Source of the DNA: Candidatus Hydrogenedentota bacterium
GTDB lineage: Bacteria; UBA8481; J006
Assembly: GCA_003697085.1 (NCBI GenBank)
Contig: RFFU01000120.1
Span: forward strand, 1 to 57,520
DNA: 57,520 nt
Reading direction: 5' to 3'
Under the pieces are notes generated by a model. The model was not told where the DNA came from and made no database searches. It worked only from the letters and a program-made list of their open reading frames with translations. Every line of letters begins with the position of its first letter. Position 1 is the first letter of the stretch. A program made the translations under genes and the position numbers. This document shows positions 33,695 through 42,741 of the stretch, piece after piece.

Positions 33695-36403
33695 ATGACG
33701 AAAGCATCTCCTCTTTTGATCATCGACGGGCACGCGTTGGCCTTCCGCTCTTTTTACGCGATGCCGCCGTTGAGCGCACCGGACGGCACCCCCACCGGCG
33801 CCATCCACGGGTTTCTCCGGAAACTCTTCTCGCTCGTTCGGGAAAAGCCGGCCGGAATCGCTGTCGCCTTCGACGGGGAAGCCCCGACCTTCCGCAGCCG
33901 GATCGCGGAATCCTACAAAGCCACCCGCCGGGAAACTCCTCCGGAACTGGTTGCACAGCTCGCCCTCCTTCCGGATCTCGTGCACCGCCTCGGATTCCGC
34001 GTCTTTCGCGCGGAAGGGTTCGAAGCGGATGATCTCATCGCCACCCTCGTCCGCCGGTTTCCCGCCTCTCCGATTCGAATTCTTTCCGGCGACAAGGACC
34101 TTGCCTCCCTCGTCTCTCCCCGAGTTCATCTCCGTTTCCCCGGCCGAAAACGCGATGAAGAAACTCTCCTCGACCCGCGAGGCGTTGAAGAAAAATACGG
34201 TGTTGCCCCAACGGCGATTCCGGACCTTCTCGCCTTGATGGGTGATTCTTCCGACAATATCCCCGGTGTTCCCGGCATCGGAGCCAAGAAGGCGGTGGAC
34301 CTCTTGCGAAAATATGGCTCCGTCGATTCTCTTCTCCAACACCTCGACGAGCTTCCTCCGGGAAAGAAGAAAGTTCTCTGTGAAAATCGTGACTCTCTCG
34401 ATCTCTCACGCCAACTCGTTCGTCTTCGCGACGACGTTCCGATCGAACTGGACGAGCGCCCTCTTCCGCAACAGTGTCCTCCTATTCCAAACCCCGATCC
34501 GGGTGTTCTCGAGGAACTCGAGCGTCTTGGGCTCAAATCCATCATCAAAGAGCTTCAACAATACACGCGGCAGGAATCCCACGAAAAAGGACGAAAGGAG
34601 GGGGAGGCCGGCAGGAATGCTTTTCTCGAAACTGTGCGGATTCTGGAACCGACCGAAATCGCCGGTTTTGTGCGGGGCCTAAAAGAAGAACCCTACGTTG
34701 TCGTGGACACCGAAACGACCTCGCTTTCCCCGCACTCCGCCCAGCTACTTGGAATTGCATTCGCCGCACCCGGAACTCCCCCCGCTTTCCTTCCCCTCGA
34801 TCCCCGCTTTTCCAAGCCCAACTCTCAATCCATGAAGCGCCGCCTCGGACCTTTGAGGGCCTTCCTTGCGGACGCACGCTCTCCGAAAGTCGGCCATCAT
34901 TTCAAATATGATCTTCAGGTCTTGTGGAACGCGGGATTCGAGACGGATGGATTCGTCGAGGACACGATGCTGGCGGCCGCCTTGCTCGACCCGACGCTTC
35001 GAACTCATTCCCTCAAGAACCTCGCGGAACGGGAACTCGGCTACGAGATGATCTCGTTCGACTCCCTGGGAAATCTCGAGGACGTCTCTCTCGAACGCTT
35101 GGCGCGATACGCGGCGGGCGACGCAGCGGCCACGGAAGCGCTCCATCGCCTCTACCAAGAAAGGCTCACGCATCATCGCCGTCTCGCGACCGTCTATCGG
35201 GATATCGAGGTTCCGTTGGAGAGGGTTTTGGCGGAAATGGAATGGAGGGGGGTTCGAATCGACAAGAGGCTTCTCAAACGGGTAGGAAAGGAATTTCGCC
35301 GCGAGATGGAAGCCCTCGAGAAGAAGGCCGTGGTCCTTGCGGGTCGGGATTTCAACGTTGCTTCGACCCAACAACTCGCCAAGGTTCTCTTCGATGAGAT
35401 CGGGCTGAAGGCGCGCCGGAAAACGAAACAGGGGTTCTCGACCGATTCCGCAACCCTGGAAGCATTGGTCGAGGAACACCCTCTTCCGGGAGTGATCCTT
35501 GAATATCGCGAGGTCGCCAAGCTTCTCAACACCTACATCAACCCGCTTCTCGAGATGATCCATCCCGCGACTGGCCGACTCCACACCTCATTCAGCCAAG
35601 TTCGTACGGCAACGGGAAGGTTGGCCAGTTCGAACCCCAATCTTCAGAACATCCCCATTCGAACCGAACGGGGGAGAAGGATTCGTGAAGCCTTTGTCGC
35701 GGAACAAGGCCACGTGCTCATCGCCGCCGATTATTCACAGATTGAATTTCGGATCGCGGTGATTCTGGCCGAAGAGGAAGCGATGCTGGAGGCTTTTGAA
35801 AAAGGATACGACATCCATGCCGCCACGGCATCCCGGGTCTGGGGCGTTCCCTACGACGACGTGCCCCCCGATCTTCGAAGAAAGGCCAAGGCGGTTAATT
35901 TCGGCATTCTTTACGGCCAATCTCCCTTCGGATTATCACGTTCCCTAAGAATCCCGATGGGAGAAGCCAAGGAAATTATTGAGACCTATTTCCAGACCTT
36001 TCCGCGCCTCCGCCGATGGATCGATTCCGTAATGGAAAAGGCGGAGGAGGAAAACGGTGTCGAAACTTGGTACGGCCGATACCGGCCGCTCCCTGAGATT
36101 AATTCGAGCCGGAAGAATATCCGCGAGGCGGCACGAAGGATGGCGGTCAATACCGTCGTGCAGGGAACGGCCGCCGACATCATCAAACTCGCGATGATCG
36201 CCTGCCGAAACGAACTGGAATCGCTTCCCGGTTCTGCTATGATTCTCCAAGTCCATGATGAACTTCTTGTGGAAACTCCGACGAAGCACGCTGATGAAGT
36301 CGCGCGGATTTTGAAAGACGCGATGACCTCGATCGAACCCTTCGGAAGTCGGCTCTCCGTCAGTCTCGGGCGCGGCCGGAACTGGAACGAGGCGGGTCAT
36401 TGA
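33695..36403 (+). CDS. polA: DNA polymerase I
   Basis: 902 residues, full-length Pol I. 5'-3' nuclease domain (LLIIDGHALAFRSFYAMPPL; GDKDLASLV; GIGAKKAVDLL). 3'-5' exonuclease domain with its acidic residues intact: DTETTS near 338, HHFKYDLQVL, YAAGDAAAT, so proofreading is expected, unlike the inactive domain of Taq or Bacillus enzymes. Polymerase motifs A (ADYSQIEFRI), B (RRKAKAVNFGILYGQS) and C (QVHDELLVE near 853). The stop overlaps the TTG start of the next gene as TTGA. No Shine-Dalgarno upstream of the ATG. Confidence 0.98.
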   Translation: MTKASPLLIIDGHALAFRSFYAMPPLSAPDGTPTGAIHGFLRKLFSLVREKPAGIAVAFDGEAPTFRSRIAESYKATRRETPPELVAQLALLPDLVHRLGFRVFRAEGFEADDLIATLVRRFPASPIRILSGDKDLASLVSPRVHLRFPGRKRDEETLLDPRGVEEKYGVAPTAIPDLLALMGDSSDNIPGVPGIGAKKAVDLLRKYGSVDSLLQHLDELPPGKKKVLCENRDSLDLSRQLVRLRDDVPIELDERPLPQQCPPIPNPDPGVLEELERLGLKSIIKELQQYTRQESHEKGRKEGEAGRNAFLETVRILEPTEIAGFVRGLKEEPYVVVDTETTSLSPHSAQLLGIAFAAPGTPPAFLPLDPRFSKPNSQSMKRRLGPLRAFLADARSPKVGHHFKYDLQVLWNAGFETDGFVEDTMLAAALLDPTLRTHSLKNLAERELGYEMISFDSLGNLEDVSLERLARYAAGDAAATEALHRLYQERLTHHRRLATVYRDIEVPLERVLAEMEWRGVRIDKRLLKRVGKEFRREMEALEKKAVVLAGRDFNVASTQQLAKVLFDEIGLKARRKTKQGFSTDSATLEALVEEHPLPGVILEYREVAKLLNTYINPLLEMIHPATGRLHTSFSQVRTATGRLASSNPNLQNIPIRTERGRRIREAFVAEQGHVLIAADYSQIEFRIAVILAEEEAMLEAFEKGYDIHAATASRVWGVPYDDVPPDLRRKAKAVNFGILYGQSPFGLSRSLRIPMGEAKEIIETYFQTFPRLRRWIDSVMEKAEEENGVETWYGRYRPLPEINSSRKNIREAARRMAVNTVVQGTAADIIKLAMIACRNELESLPGSAMILQVHDELLVETPTKHADEVARILKDAMTSIEPFGSRLSVSLGRGRNWNEAGH

Positions 36404-37563
36404 GCGGGCGCGCTCCTCGCAAGGAACGAGGAAGGCGCTTCTTCTTCTCCTGTTGCCTTGCGGCCGTCTTGGTTGCTTTCCTTCCGCGATCCGCGGCCGC
36501 GGTTCCCATTCACGATTATCATCAGATCACGACCCTGTTGCGGAATATCTCCGGAGCCTCTTCGGCCTCCGAAGTTCGTCGGCTTCTTTCGGAGGCGGCG
36601 AAACAAGAACATTATCTTCCCGCCGATTATCCCCTCCACGAAGGCGAAAAAGGCATCGGAGTCATTTGGTGGGACGGCGGGATCCCGCGATGCCGTGTCT
36701 GGCTCAAGAATGTCGATGCCGGAAAACTCTTTCGGGATATCCTTCCGAGCCGTTATTTCGCCGAGGGCGTCACGGCTTCCGGAAAGATCGACATCGACGC
36801 GGAAATACTCTCCGGAGACGCGCCGCAACTCCGGGGAACGCTTCGCCTCAGGGACCTCACGGTTCAGTGGACGCGGGGAAAGATCGCTTTGAAAGGAGTC
36901 GAGGGAACCGTTCCGTTCCGCCGGTTCATCGGCTTGGCCCGCCGGAACCGCCCCGCGCTCCAACCCCGGTCCGTCCATGTCGATCATCTCGTCTGGGCCG
37001 GACGAGACCTCGCCGACAGTTTCGAGGCGCGGGCCGCCTACGAGAACCGGATTCTTCGTTTCGAGGGGATGTCCTTCGTCGCTATGTCCGGTTCCGTCAT
37101 CGGCAGCATGGTCCTCGACCACCGATCCGCCGAATGGAAGACCGCCGTTCTGCTTCGGCTCCGCGGGATCGATCTCTCCCGCCTCGAGGAACTGCTTCCC
37201 GGCCTCCCCATCCTCGCCCGTTTCACCGACGCTCATATGGACGGTAAGATCGGCATCGCGTTCCTGGCACCGGACCGCCTTCAGGTCACCGGCCGACTTG
37301 AATCCACCGACCCGGGGATGATCGAAATCTCTCCCCGCCTCAAACGCCTTCTCGAAAAACGAGTCGCCAGTCGCTCGATTCCCTTCTCGAAATTGAAAAT
37401 CTCCTTGGAGCAACGCCGCTCCGGTCCACTTCAGGCACGGATCGACCTCTATCATAAAACCGCTCAGACCATCGGAGAACTTCTCAGCGGAGAACGCTTC
37501 GCTCCCGGCGTCACCACCATCCGCTTCCCGTTGATTCCGCTCATCCGCGAATTGAGTCGCTAA
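36400..37563 (+). CDS. Secreted AsmA/YdbH-like protein
   Basis: 387 residues. N-terminal signal sequence (FFFSCCLAAVLVAFLPRSAAA, about 14-34). The rest is beta-rich with the pattern of AsmA/TamB/YdbH C-terminal regions: FAEGVTASGKIDIDAEILSG, LRGTLRLRDLTVQWTRGKIA, DAHMDGKIGIAFLAPDRLQV. Those families form grooves that move phospholipids between membranes; this protein is shorter and lacks the large N-terminal repeats, so the role is tentative. TTG start overlapping the polA stop as TTGA suggests coupled translation, odd for an envelope protein behind a polymerase. Confidence 0.65.
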   Translation: MSGRAPRKERGRRFFFSCCLAAVLVAFLPRSAAAVPIHDYHQITTLLRNISGASSASEVRRLLSEAAKQEHYLPADYPLHEGEKGIGVIWWDGGIPRCRVWLKNVDAGKLFRDILPSRYFAEGVTASGKIDIDAEILSGDAPQLRGTLRLRDLTVQWTRGKIALKGVEGTVPFRRFIGLARRNRPALQPRSVHVDHLVWAGRDLADSFEARAAYENRILRFEGMSFVAMSGSVIGSMVLDHRSAEWKTAVLLRLRGIDLSRLEELLPGLPILARFTDAHMDGKIGIAFLAPDRLQVTGRLESTDPGMIEISPRLKRLLEKRVASRSIPFSKLKISLEQRRSGPLQARIDLYHKTAQTIGELLSGERFAPGVTTIRFPLIPLIRELSR

Positions 37564-38038
37564 AAAAAAGCCCCAACTCTCCACTTTCTCCCTCTCCTGG
37601 GTTTCCGCGTGTTCCGAGTCTTTCCGTCTGCTTGGTGGTTTACTTCGTTTCCTGTTTTTCGTCTTCCGGTCTTCGTTTTCCATTTTCAAACGTTTTTTCC
37701 CTTTTTCTTTTTGCCCTTTGCCTTTTGACTTTTGCCTTTTTCTCTTCCGTATCCTCCGTGTGCTCCGTGGTTCCACCTCGTCGGTGTATTCCGTGTTTTC
37801 CGTGGTCCCCCCTTCCGCGCGTCCGCGTTTTTGTTGTGGTTTCCCTCGTTTACCGTTCTTCATTCACCGTTTTCGTTTCTTCGCCGAAACCTTTTGGAAT
37901 GCCGACCCGTTCTTTCGCAAACTGGAGAGTCCGCGCTCCACATCTCCTGTTCCCTTTTTCCTTTTTCCTTTTGACTTTTGCCTTTCTCGTTTCCGTGTCT
38001 TCCGTGGTTCCCCTTCTTCCGCGTGCTCCGTGGTCGGG
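37564..38038 (-). repeat. Composite repeat array 6 (two tandem copies, after aroD)
   Basis: 475 bases without a gene. Reading away from the aroD stop: ccacggagcacgcgg and ccacggaagacacgg units start within about 10 nt of the stop, then the purine repeat, a GGAG-loop hairpin (37917-37934), and a second set of ccacggaaaacacgg units and purine repeat (37690-37815), ending near the AsmA-like gene stop. Confidence 0.85.
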
Positions 38039-38767
38039 TCAGGAGATCAGTTCCCGCACTACCTCATATCGTATCTGACCGGGAGCAACCGGTTTCTCCC
38101 AAACACAATAAACCGGCCCTCCGAGAAGCCGTGGGAACATCCACCTCGTGCTCACGGTCTTCTTCCCCATTCCGATCATCGTCACCGGCAGGAAACACGC
38201 GATCTCTTCCGCCTGTCTTTCCAGAGTGCGCACATCCGAGACCCGCGTGGTCCGACAGGCGATCTTGATCCGCGTAACGTCCAACCGCCTTCCGGCACGA
38301 AGAATTCGCTTGAGAACGTAGTCGGGAACAATTCCGGAGAAATCGTGGTGAGAGAGCAAAATCGCCATGTCGGGACGAATCCGTCTGATCTTGCGGACCC
38401 ATCGCGCGCAATCCCACTCGATATCGACGGCATCCGCAACGTCGAGCCATTCCATTATCTTTTCCAGTCGCCCTGCTTCATCTCGATCACACCACCGCCC
38501 CCCGTCCCGCCTCCTGCGAACCGTTACGAGAACCGCCACTCCGTCCTCCTTCAGAATCTCGATCTTCGTCCGGAACAGCGTTTCTTCACGCGGAGGGACG
38601 AGGTCCAAGCGGGCCTCGACGGCCACCGGGGGATCCCGGCGGATCTCCTCGAAAAGCATCTCGGATAAGGAAAAGAGGATCAGGACGGGAAACGCCGCCG
38701 TCCGAGACCCCCATTCGACCCTTCCTCGCTTCCCTTTCGTCCCTCGAATCCGCCTCCGTCTAACCAT
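38039..38767 (-). CDS. aroD: Type I 3-dehydroquinate dehydratase
   Basis: Third step of the shikimate pathway, through a Schiff base with lysine. 242 residues. Recognisable: VEARLDLVPPREET, VAVLVTVRR, DIEWD, LLSHHDFSGIV (general base His), RIKIACRTT (Schiff-base Lys), MIGMGKKTVSTRW and YCVWEKPVAPGQI. The N-terminal ~30 residues (RRRRIRGTKGKRGR) are basic and not part of the family. The ATG overlaps the glycosyltransferase stop by 8 nt. No other aro gene is nearby. A repeat array begins right after the stop. Confidence 0.92.
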   Translation of the reverse strand: MVRRRRIRGTKGKRGRVEWGSRTAAFPVLILFSLSEMLFEEIRRDPPVAVEARLDLVPPREETLFRTKIEILKEDGVAVLVTVRRRRDGGRWCDRDEAGRLEKIMEWLDVADAVDIEWDCARWVRKIRRIRPDMAILLSHHDFSGIVPDYVLKRILRAGRRLDVTRIKIACRTTRVSDVRTLERQAEEIACFLPVTMIGMGKKTVSTRWMFPRLLGGPVYCVWEKPVAPGQIRYEVVRELIS

Positions 38768-39626
38768 CAGACCTTCCCCTTCCTCCCTGCGAAGGAATCT
38801 TACCGGTCCGTTGAATCTCCCACAAACGAATGTAGTTGAAAAAGACCGCCAGCGCCGCCGACACGGAGACGAAGAATCCCGCGAGACCGTCGAAAAATCC
38901 GCGCTGAAAGAGATATTTCTTCACGAAAACGATCATCGGTTTGAAAAACAGATGCCACGGAGCGTTACCGGCGGTCAGCCGTTCTCCTCTCTCCCACTTC
39001 TCCCGCGCCTCGCATCGCGTGAAGTGATCGAGTTTCCGGAGATAAAGCCCGATCGACGGAAAGGAATAGTGTTCGAGGGGAGTCTTCAGGCGCCCGGCAC
39101 CGCCGGGAACCGATGGTGTCTCATGAACTCCCGGCGGCCACGAGACCTTCTCCTTGCGATAGAGTCTGACGACATAACCGGGCCACCAACCGCAGGAGCG
39201 GATCCAGCAATCCAGAAGATAGGTCCGCCGAGCCACCTCGTATCCGTCATACTGCGGATCCTTCAGTACATCGCGGATCTCGTCCGCCAGTTCCAGGGGA
39301 ACGATCTCGTCCGCGTCCACGGAAAGAATCCATTCATGCCTCGCCTCTTCCGCGCCGAGGTTCTTGTTTCCGTTGAGCCCGACTTCCGAGGCGGAGTGTT
39401 CGATGATCCTGTCGGCGAAAGGCCGTGCCCGCTCGACCGTTCGATCCACGGAACCACCGTCCACGACGAGAATCTCGGCGCAGAACCGAAGCGAACGCAG
39501 GCAGGCTTCGATCCGCTCTTCCTCGTTCTCGGTAATGACCACCGCCGTAATCGGAAGCCTCTCCGGACAGCCGGCGTTTCCGTTCGAACTTTTCTCTTCC
39601 GAGGGACCTCTTCTACGTTCCGTCAT
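38760..39626 (-). CDS. Family 2 glycosyltransferase, WaaE/KdtX-like
   Basis: 288 residues. GT-A fold motifs: TAVVITENEEERIEACL, ILVVDGGSVDRTVE, the donor-binding GLNGNKNLGAEEARHEWILS region with metal-binding DADE just after, then WPPGVHETP. A membrane-associated amphipathic segment lies near the end (FFVSVSAALAVFFNYIRLWE). WaaE-type enzymes add glucose to lipopolysaccharide core heptose, which supports an outer membrane here; the exact acceptor is not known. Overlaps aroD by 8 nt; the first ~25 residues are low-complexity, so the start may be slightly downstream. Confidence 0.85.
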   Translation of the reverse strand: MTERRRGPSEEKSSNGNAGCPERLPITAVVITENEEERIEACLRSLRFCAEILVVDGGSVDRTVERARPFADRIIEHSASEVGLNGNKNLGAEEARHEWILSVDADEIVPLELADEIRDVLKDPQYDGYEVARRTYLLDCWIRSCGWWPGYVVRLYRKEKVSWPPGVHETPSVPGGAGRLKTPLEHYSFPSIGLYLRKLDHFTRCEAREKWERGERLTAGNAPWHLFFKPMIVFVKKYLFQRGFFDGLAGFFVSVSAALAVFFNYIRLWEIQRTGKIPSQGGRGRSDG

Positions 39627-39741
39627 GATCCGTTCTCACCCCGCGCAGTATAAATCCCTTCTCCCTCCCTTGTTTCCAAAAAAACTACCGGCGGGAGCAG
39701 CATTGAACAAGCAACACCTAAGAACGTCGGCCGCGCACACT

Positions 39742-40470
39742 CTACGGAGTATGGGCCAGGACGGCGATGTCCGTCGAAACCACCGCCGGTTCTCGAGCGA
39801 GAAGACGCACGGCGGCATCAAGTGTGGCGCCGGTGGTCGTGACGTCATCCACCAAAAGGACCATACCGGAAACCCGGCCCGACCGCAATCGTAGGACGCG
39901 TTCGGCGTTCTCGAGGCGTCGTATCCGCGAGAGCGTTCCCTGACGAGGCGCGGTCCTTCGCCGCCGAATCGCCCGGACGATCTCCCCTCCGAGCCGCCGC
40001 CGAAAACACCGCGCAAGGCGACCGTTGAGCGAATGATCGCTGGGAATCGGAACAATCGTGTCGTACCGTCTCTCTCCGATTCTCTCGAGGAGGTTCTCGA
40101 CGAAGGGGTTCACGGCATCGAGAATATTTCCGAACTTGGCCGCCATCACCAGCGTCCGCGCGGTTCCCTCGTAGGCGGCCGCGATGAACCGCACCCTGTA
40201 TCGGCCCTCCGTCCCCGCTTCGCCTCGGCAGGCGGGGCAGAGTTCTCCCTCGTGCGGGTAGGGAAGCGAACAGCGCGGACAGACCTCGTCCGGCGAATAA
40301 AGGAAAAGATACGGACGGCACTCCGGACAGAGCCAGGACTCCACCCGCGTATCCGCCCGCTCGCAACTCAGACAGTGTTGCGGGAAGAAGAGGCGCCCGA
40401 GCGAACGGCGCAGAAACGAGAGGGGCGAACGAGAGCCGATCCCCTCTGGAAACTCACCCCGCGAACTCAA
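39742..40470 (-). CDS. comF: ComF-family phosphoribosyltransferase-like protein
   Basis: N-terminal double zinc-finger (CLSCERAD, LCPECRP, CPRCSLPY, LCPACRG) followed by a type I phosphoribosyltransferase fold with the PRPP loop VLLVDDVTTTGAT. ComF supports DNA uptake in naturally competent bacteria by acting in single-stranded DNA handling. The TTG at 40470 is favoured: it overlaps the transpeptidase stop as TTGA, with AAGGTG about eight bases upstream; GTG at 40479 is the alternative. Last gene of the gap-pgk-tpiA-gpmI-transpeptidase run. No comE genes in the window. Confidence 0.92.
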   Translation of the reverse strand: MSSRGEFPEGIGSRSPLSFLRRSLGRLFFPQHCLSCERADTRVESWLCPECRPYLFLYSPDEVCPRCSLPYPHEGELCPACRGEAGTEGRYRVRFIAAAYEGTARTLVMAAKFGNILDAVNPFVENLLERIGERRYDTIVPIPSDHSLNGRLARCFRRRLGGEIVRAIRRRRTAPRQGTLSRIRRLENAERVLRLRSGRVSGMVLLVDDVTTTGATLDAAVRLLAREPAVVSTDIAVLAHTP

Positions 40471-41153
40471 TAGATATACACCTTCGTTCCGACCTTCACG
40501 TACCGTCTCAGAATCCTCAGGTCGCGTTTGCCCACGCGGATGCACCCGTGAGTGACGTATTGTCCCAGCGAACCTTCCTCCTTCGTTCCGTGAATGGCGT
40601 ACCCGTGGCCGAGCCGAAAGGCATATTCTCCCATCACTCCCGGGAATTTTCGCTCTTCCCAGGTGAGCCCTTCCGGAACCGTCTCCCCCTTTTCTATCCA
40701 GTACCAGTCCGGGGCGACCCAGACGGGATCCTTCTCGATCTTGAGGATCGTGTGAACTCCGGTGGGGGTCTTGAATTCATATTTCTTCCCGAACCGTTCG
40801 ATCTCTTTTCCGCTCCCGGTGGAGACGCGGACAGTACGTATCGTCCGATTCCCGCGCATTAAAAAGAGAAGATTCTCATCGAGCGAAACCGCAATATGAA
40901 TCGAAGAATCCTGCTGCGCCGCCAGGGCGGTCCGAAGTCCAAAAACGCGCCGGGCCGTCTCGTTCAAGCGGTTCGAGAGCGCCACGGAGCGAGCGCCGCT
41001 TTTCAATGCCGCAACGGCCGCCCGATCCGCGTACCGAACGGTAAGCGAAAGAATCAGGACGAACGAAAGCAGAGCGAGGAAGACCGCGGTCCGCGCGAAA
41101 AGAAACGATCTTCCCGGCAACACGGAACGGGGAAAGGGGAAGCGGCGGTTCAC
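40467..41153 (-). CDS. L,D-transpeptidase (YkuD/ErfK family)
   Basis: 228 residues: one N-terminal transmembrane segment (AVFLALLSFVLILSLTV), then a YkuD domain with the active-site signature HGTKEEGSLGQYVTHGCIRV, catalytic Cys at residue 204. Such enzymes make 3-3 peptidoglycan cross-links or attach lipoproteins to the wall. The GTG start overlaps the TGA of a 22-codon micro-ORF as GTGA; there is no independent Shine-Dalgarno. Encoded in line with glycolytic genes, an unexpected mix of wall remodelling and central metabolism. Confidence 0.93.
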   Translation of the reverse strand: MNRRFPFPRSVLPGRSFLFARTAVFLALLSFVLILSLTVRYADRAAVAALKSGARSVALSNRLNETARRVFGLRTALAAQQDSSIHIAVSLDENLLFLMRGNRTIRTVRVSTGSGKEIERFGKKYEFKTPTGVHTILKIEKDPVWVAPDWYWIEKGETVPEGLTWEERKFPGVMGEYAFRLGHGYAIHGTKEEGSLGQYVTHGCIRVGKRDLRILRRYVKVGTKVYIY

Positions 41154-41218
41154 GCGTCCGGAGCCGGCGGAGAAAGCGCCTCGAAATCGACCCGGGATGA
41201 CTCTTCGAAGCGCGTCAC
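41150..41218 (-). CDS. 22-codon micro-ORF bridging gpmI and the L,D-transpeptidase
   Basis: The GTG overlaps the gpmI stop as GTGA, and its TGA overlaps the transpeptidase GTG as GTGA. The peptide starts VTRFEESSR and ends SPPAPDA. It exactly fills the gap between the two genes in a third frame. It may carry ribosomes across the gap; no known family. Confidence 0.35.
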   Translation of the reverse strand: MTRFEESSRVDFEALSPPAPDA

Positions 41219-42741
41219 GGTGTCATGATGAGGTTCTCTCCGGTCATCTCGGGAGGCTTTTCGATTCCGAGTAGCGCGAGAATCGTGGGAGCGATGTCCG
41301 CGAGCCGTCCTCCGGAACGAAGCGAAACGTCGCCCGCGCCGCAGACGGTGAACGTGACGTCGTAGGTCGTGTGTTGGGTGTGGGGCTCGCCGGTTTCGTA
41401 CCAGATCATCTGTTCCGCATTACCGTGGTCGGCCGTGACAAGCGCCACTCCACCTTTTTCCAGAACCTTCGGAACAATCTGACTCACACCTGCATCAACG
41501 GCCTCGACGGCCCGGATGGCGGCTTCGAGTATTCCCGTGTGTCCGACCATATCCCCGTTGGCGTAATTGACGATGATGAAATCGTAGTCGCGATCGAGTG
41601 CTTCGAGAACGGCTTCCGTAACCCCCGGCGCGCTCATTTCAGGCTGAAGATCGTACGTGGCGACCTTCGGCGAGGGGATCAACTTCCGATCTTCTCCGGG
41701 AAAAACGTCTTCGCGGCCGCCGTTGAGAAAGAATGTCACGTGGGCGTACTTTTCCGTCTCGGCCGTATGGAACTGCTTCAACCCGCGATCAGAGAGAACT
41801 TGAGCGAGAACGTTGTGGAGATCCTCGGGGGGAAAGGCCGCCGGAAGCGGAAAATTCTCGTCATACACGACCATTCCGAGGTAATGGATTCGGGGAAAAC
41901 GCTCCCGGGCGAAGCCGTCGAATTCCGGATCCATCAAAGCCCGCGTCATTTGCCGCGCACGATCGGGCCGGAAATTCCAGAAGAAGACGGCGTCTCCTTC
42001 CTCGATCCGGCACCCGGCTTCCTTTTCACTCGGGCCGATCCGAACGGGGAGAAGAAATTCGTCCGTTACCTCGGCGGAGTAAGACTCCTCGACCGCCTCG
42101 ATCGCGTTCGGTTTCCACCGCCCCCGCCCTTCGACAATCACCTCGTAAGCCTTCGCGGTCCGGTCCCATCTCCGGTCACGGTCCATTGCGTAATAGCGGC
42201 CGGAAAGAGAGGCGATGCGTCCGATACCGACCGCGGCGATCTTTTCCTCGAGACGCCGCACGAGGTTGACGCCGGAACGCGGCGGCATATCGCGCCCGTC
42301 GAGAAACGGATGGAGCACGACCTTCTTCAACCCGGCTGCGGCCGCGGCATCGAGAATCGCCTCGACGTGTCCGATGTCTCCGTGAACCCCTCCGGTGGAA
42401 AGCAAACCCATCAAATGAAGAGTGCCGTCTTCGAGTTCTGAGAAGACCCGCTGAATTTCGGGATTCGACGCGAACGTCTTCTCACGAATGGCCTTGTTGA
42501 TGCGAGTGAACGGCTGGTAAACGACACGGCCCGCTCCAATGTTGAGATGCCCGACCTCGGAGTTTCCCATCACACCGTCGGGTAACCCAACATCCTCACC
42601 GCTCGTCTTGATCCGCGTCACGGGGTAGCGCTCCCACATCTTTTCGAGAAAGGGTTTTCGCGCGAGAACGACGGCATTGGCTTCCTTGCGCGGATTGATT
42701 CCCACCCCGTCCATAACGACGAGGAGAACCGGACGAGGCAT
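41215..42741 (-). CDS. gpmI: 2,3-bisphosphoglycerate-independent phosphoglycerate mutase
   Basis: Interconverts 3- and 2-phosphoglycerate using two Mn ions. 508 residues with the alkaline-phosphatase-like metal site MDGVG, the phospho-acceptor Ser61 in GNSEVGHLNIGAGR, HPFLDGRDMPPRSG, FFNFRPDRARQ-like FWNFRPDRARQMT, and VTADHGNAEQM. Start ATG overlaps the tpiA stop as TGATG. Fourth gene of the lower glycolysis operon. Confidence 0.97.
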   Translation of the reverse strand: MPRPVLLVVMDGVGINPRKEANAVVLARKPFLEKMWERYPVTRIKTSGEDVGLPDGVMGNSEVGHLNIGAGRVVYQPFTRINKAIREKTFASNPEIQRVFSELEDGTLHLMGLLSTGGVHGDIGHVEAILDAAAAAGLKKVVLHPFLDGRDMPPRSGVNLVRRLEEKIAAVGIGRIASLSGRYYAMDRDRRWDRTAKAYEVIVEGRGRWKPNAIEAVEESYSAEVTDEFLLPVRIGPSEKEAGCRIEEGDAVFFWNFRPDRARQMTRALMDPEFDGFARERFPRIHYLGMVVYDENFPLPAAFPPEDLHNVLAQVLSDRGLKQFHTAETEKYAHVTFFLNGGREDVFPGEDRKLIPSPKVATYDLQPEMSAPGVTEAVLEALDRDYDFIIVNYANGDMVGHTGILEAAIRAVEAVDAGVSQIVPKVLEKGGVALVTADHGNAEQMIWYETGEPHTQHTTYDVTFTVCGAGDVSLRSGGRLADIAPTILALLGIEKPPEMTGENLIMTP

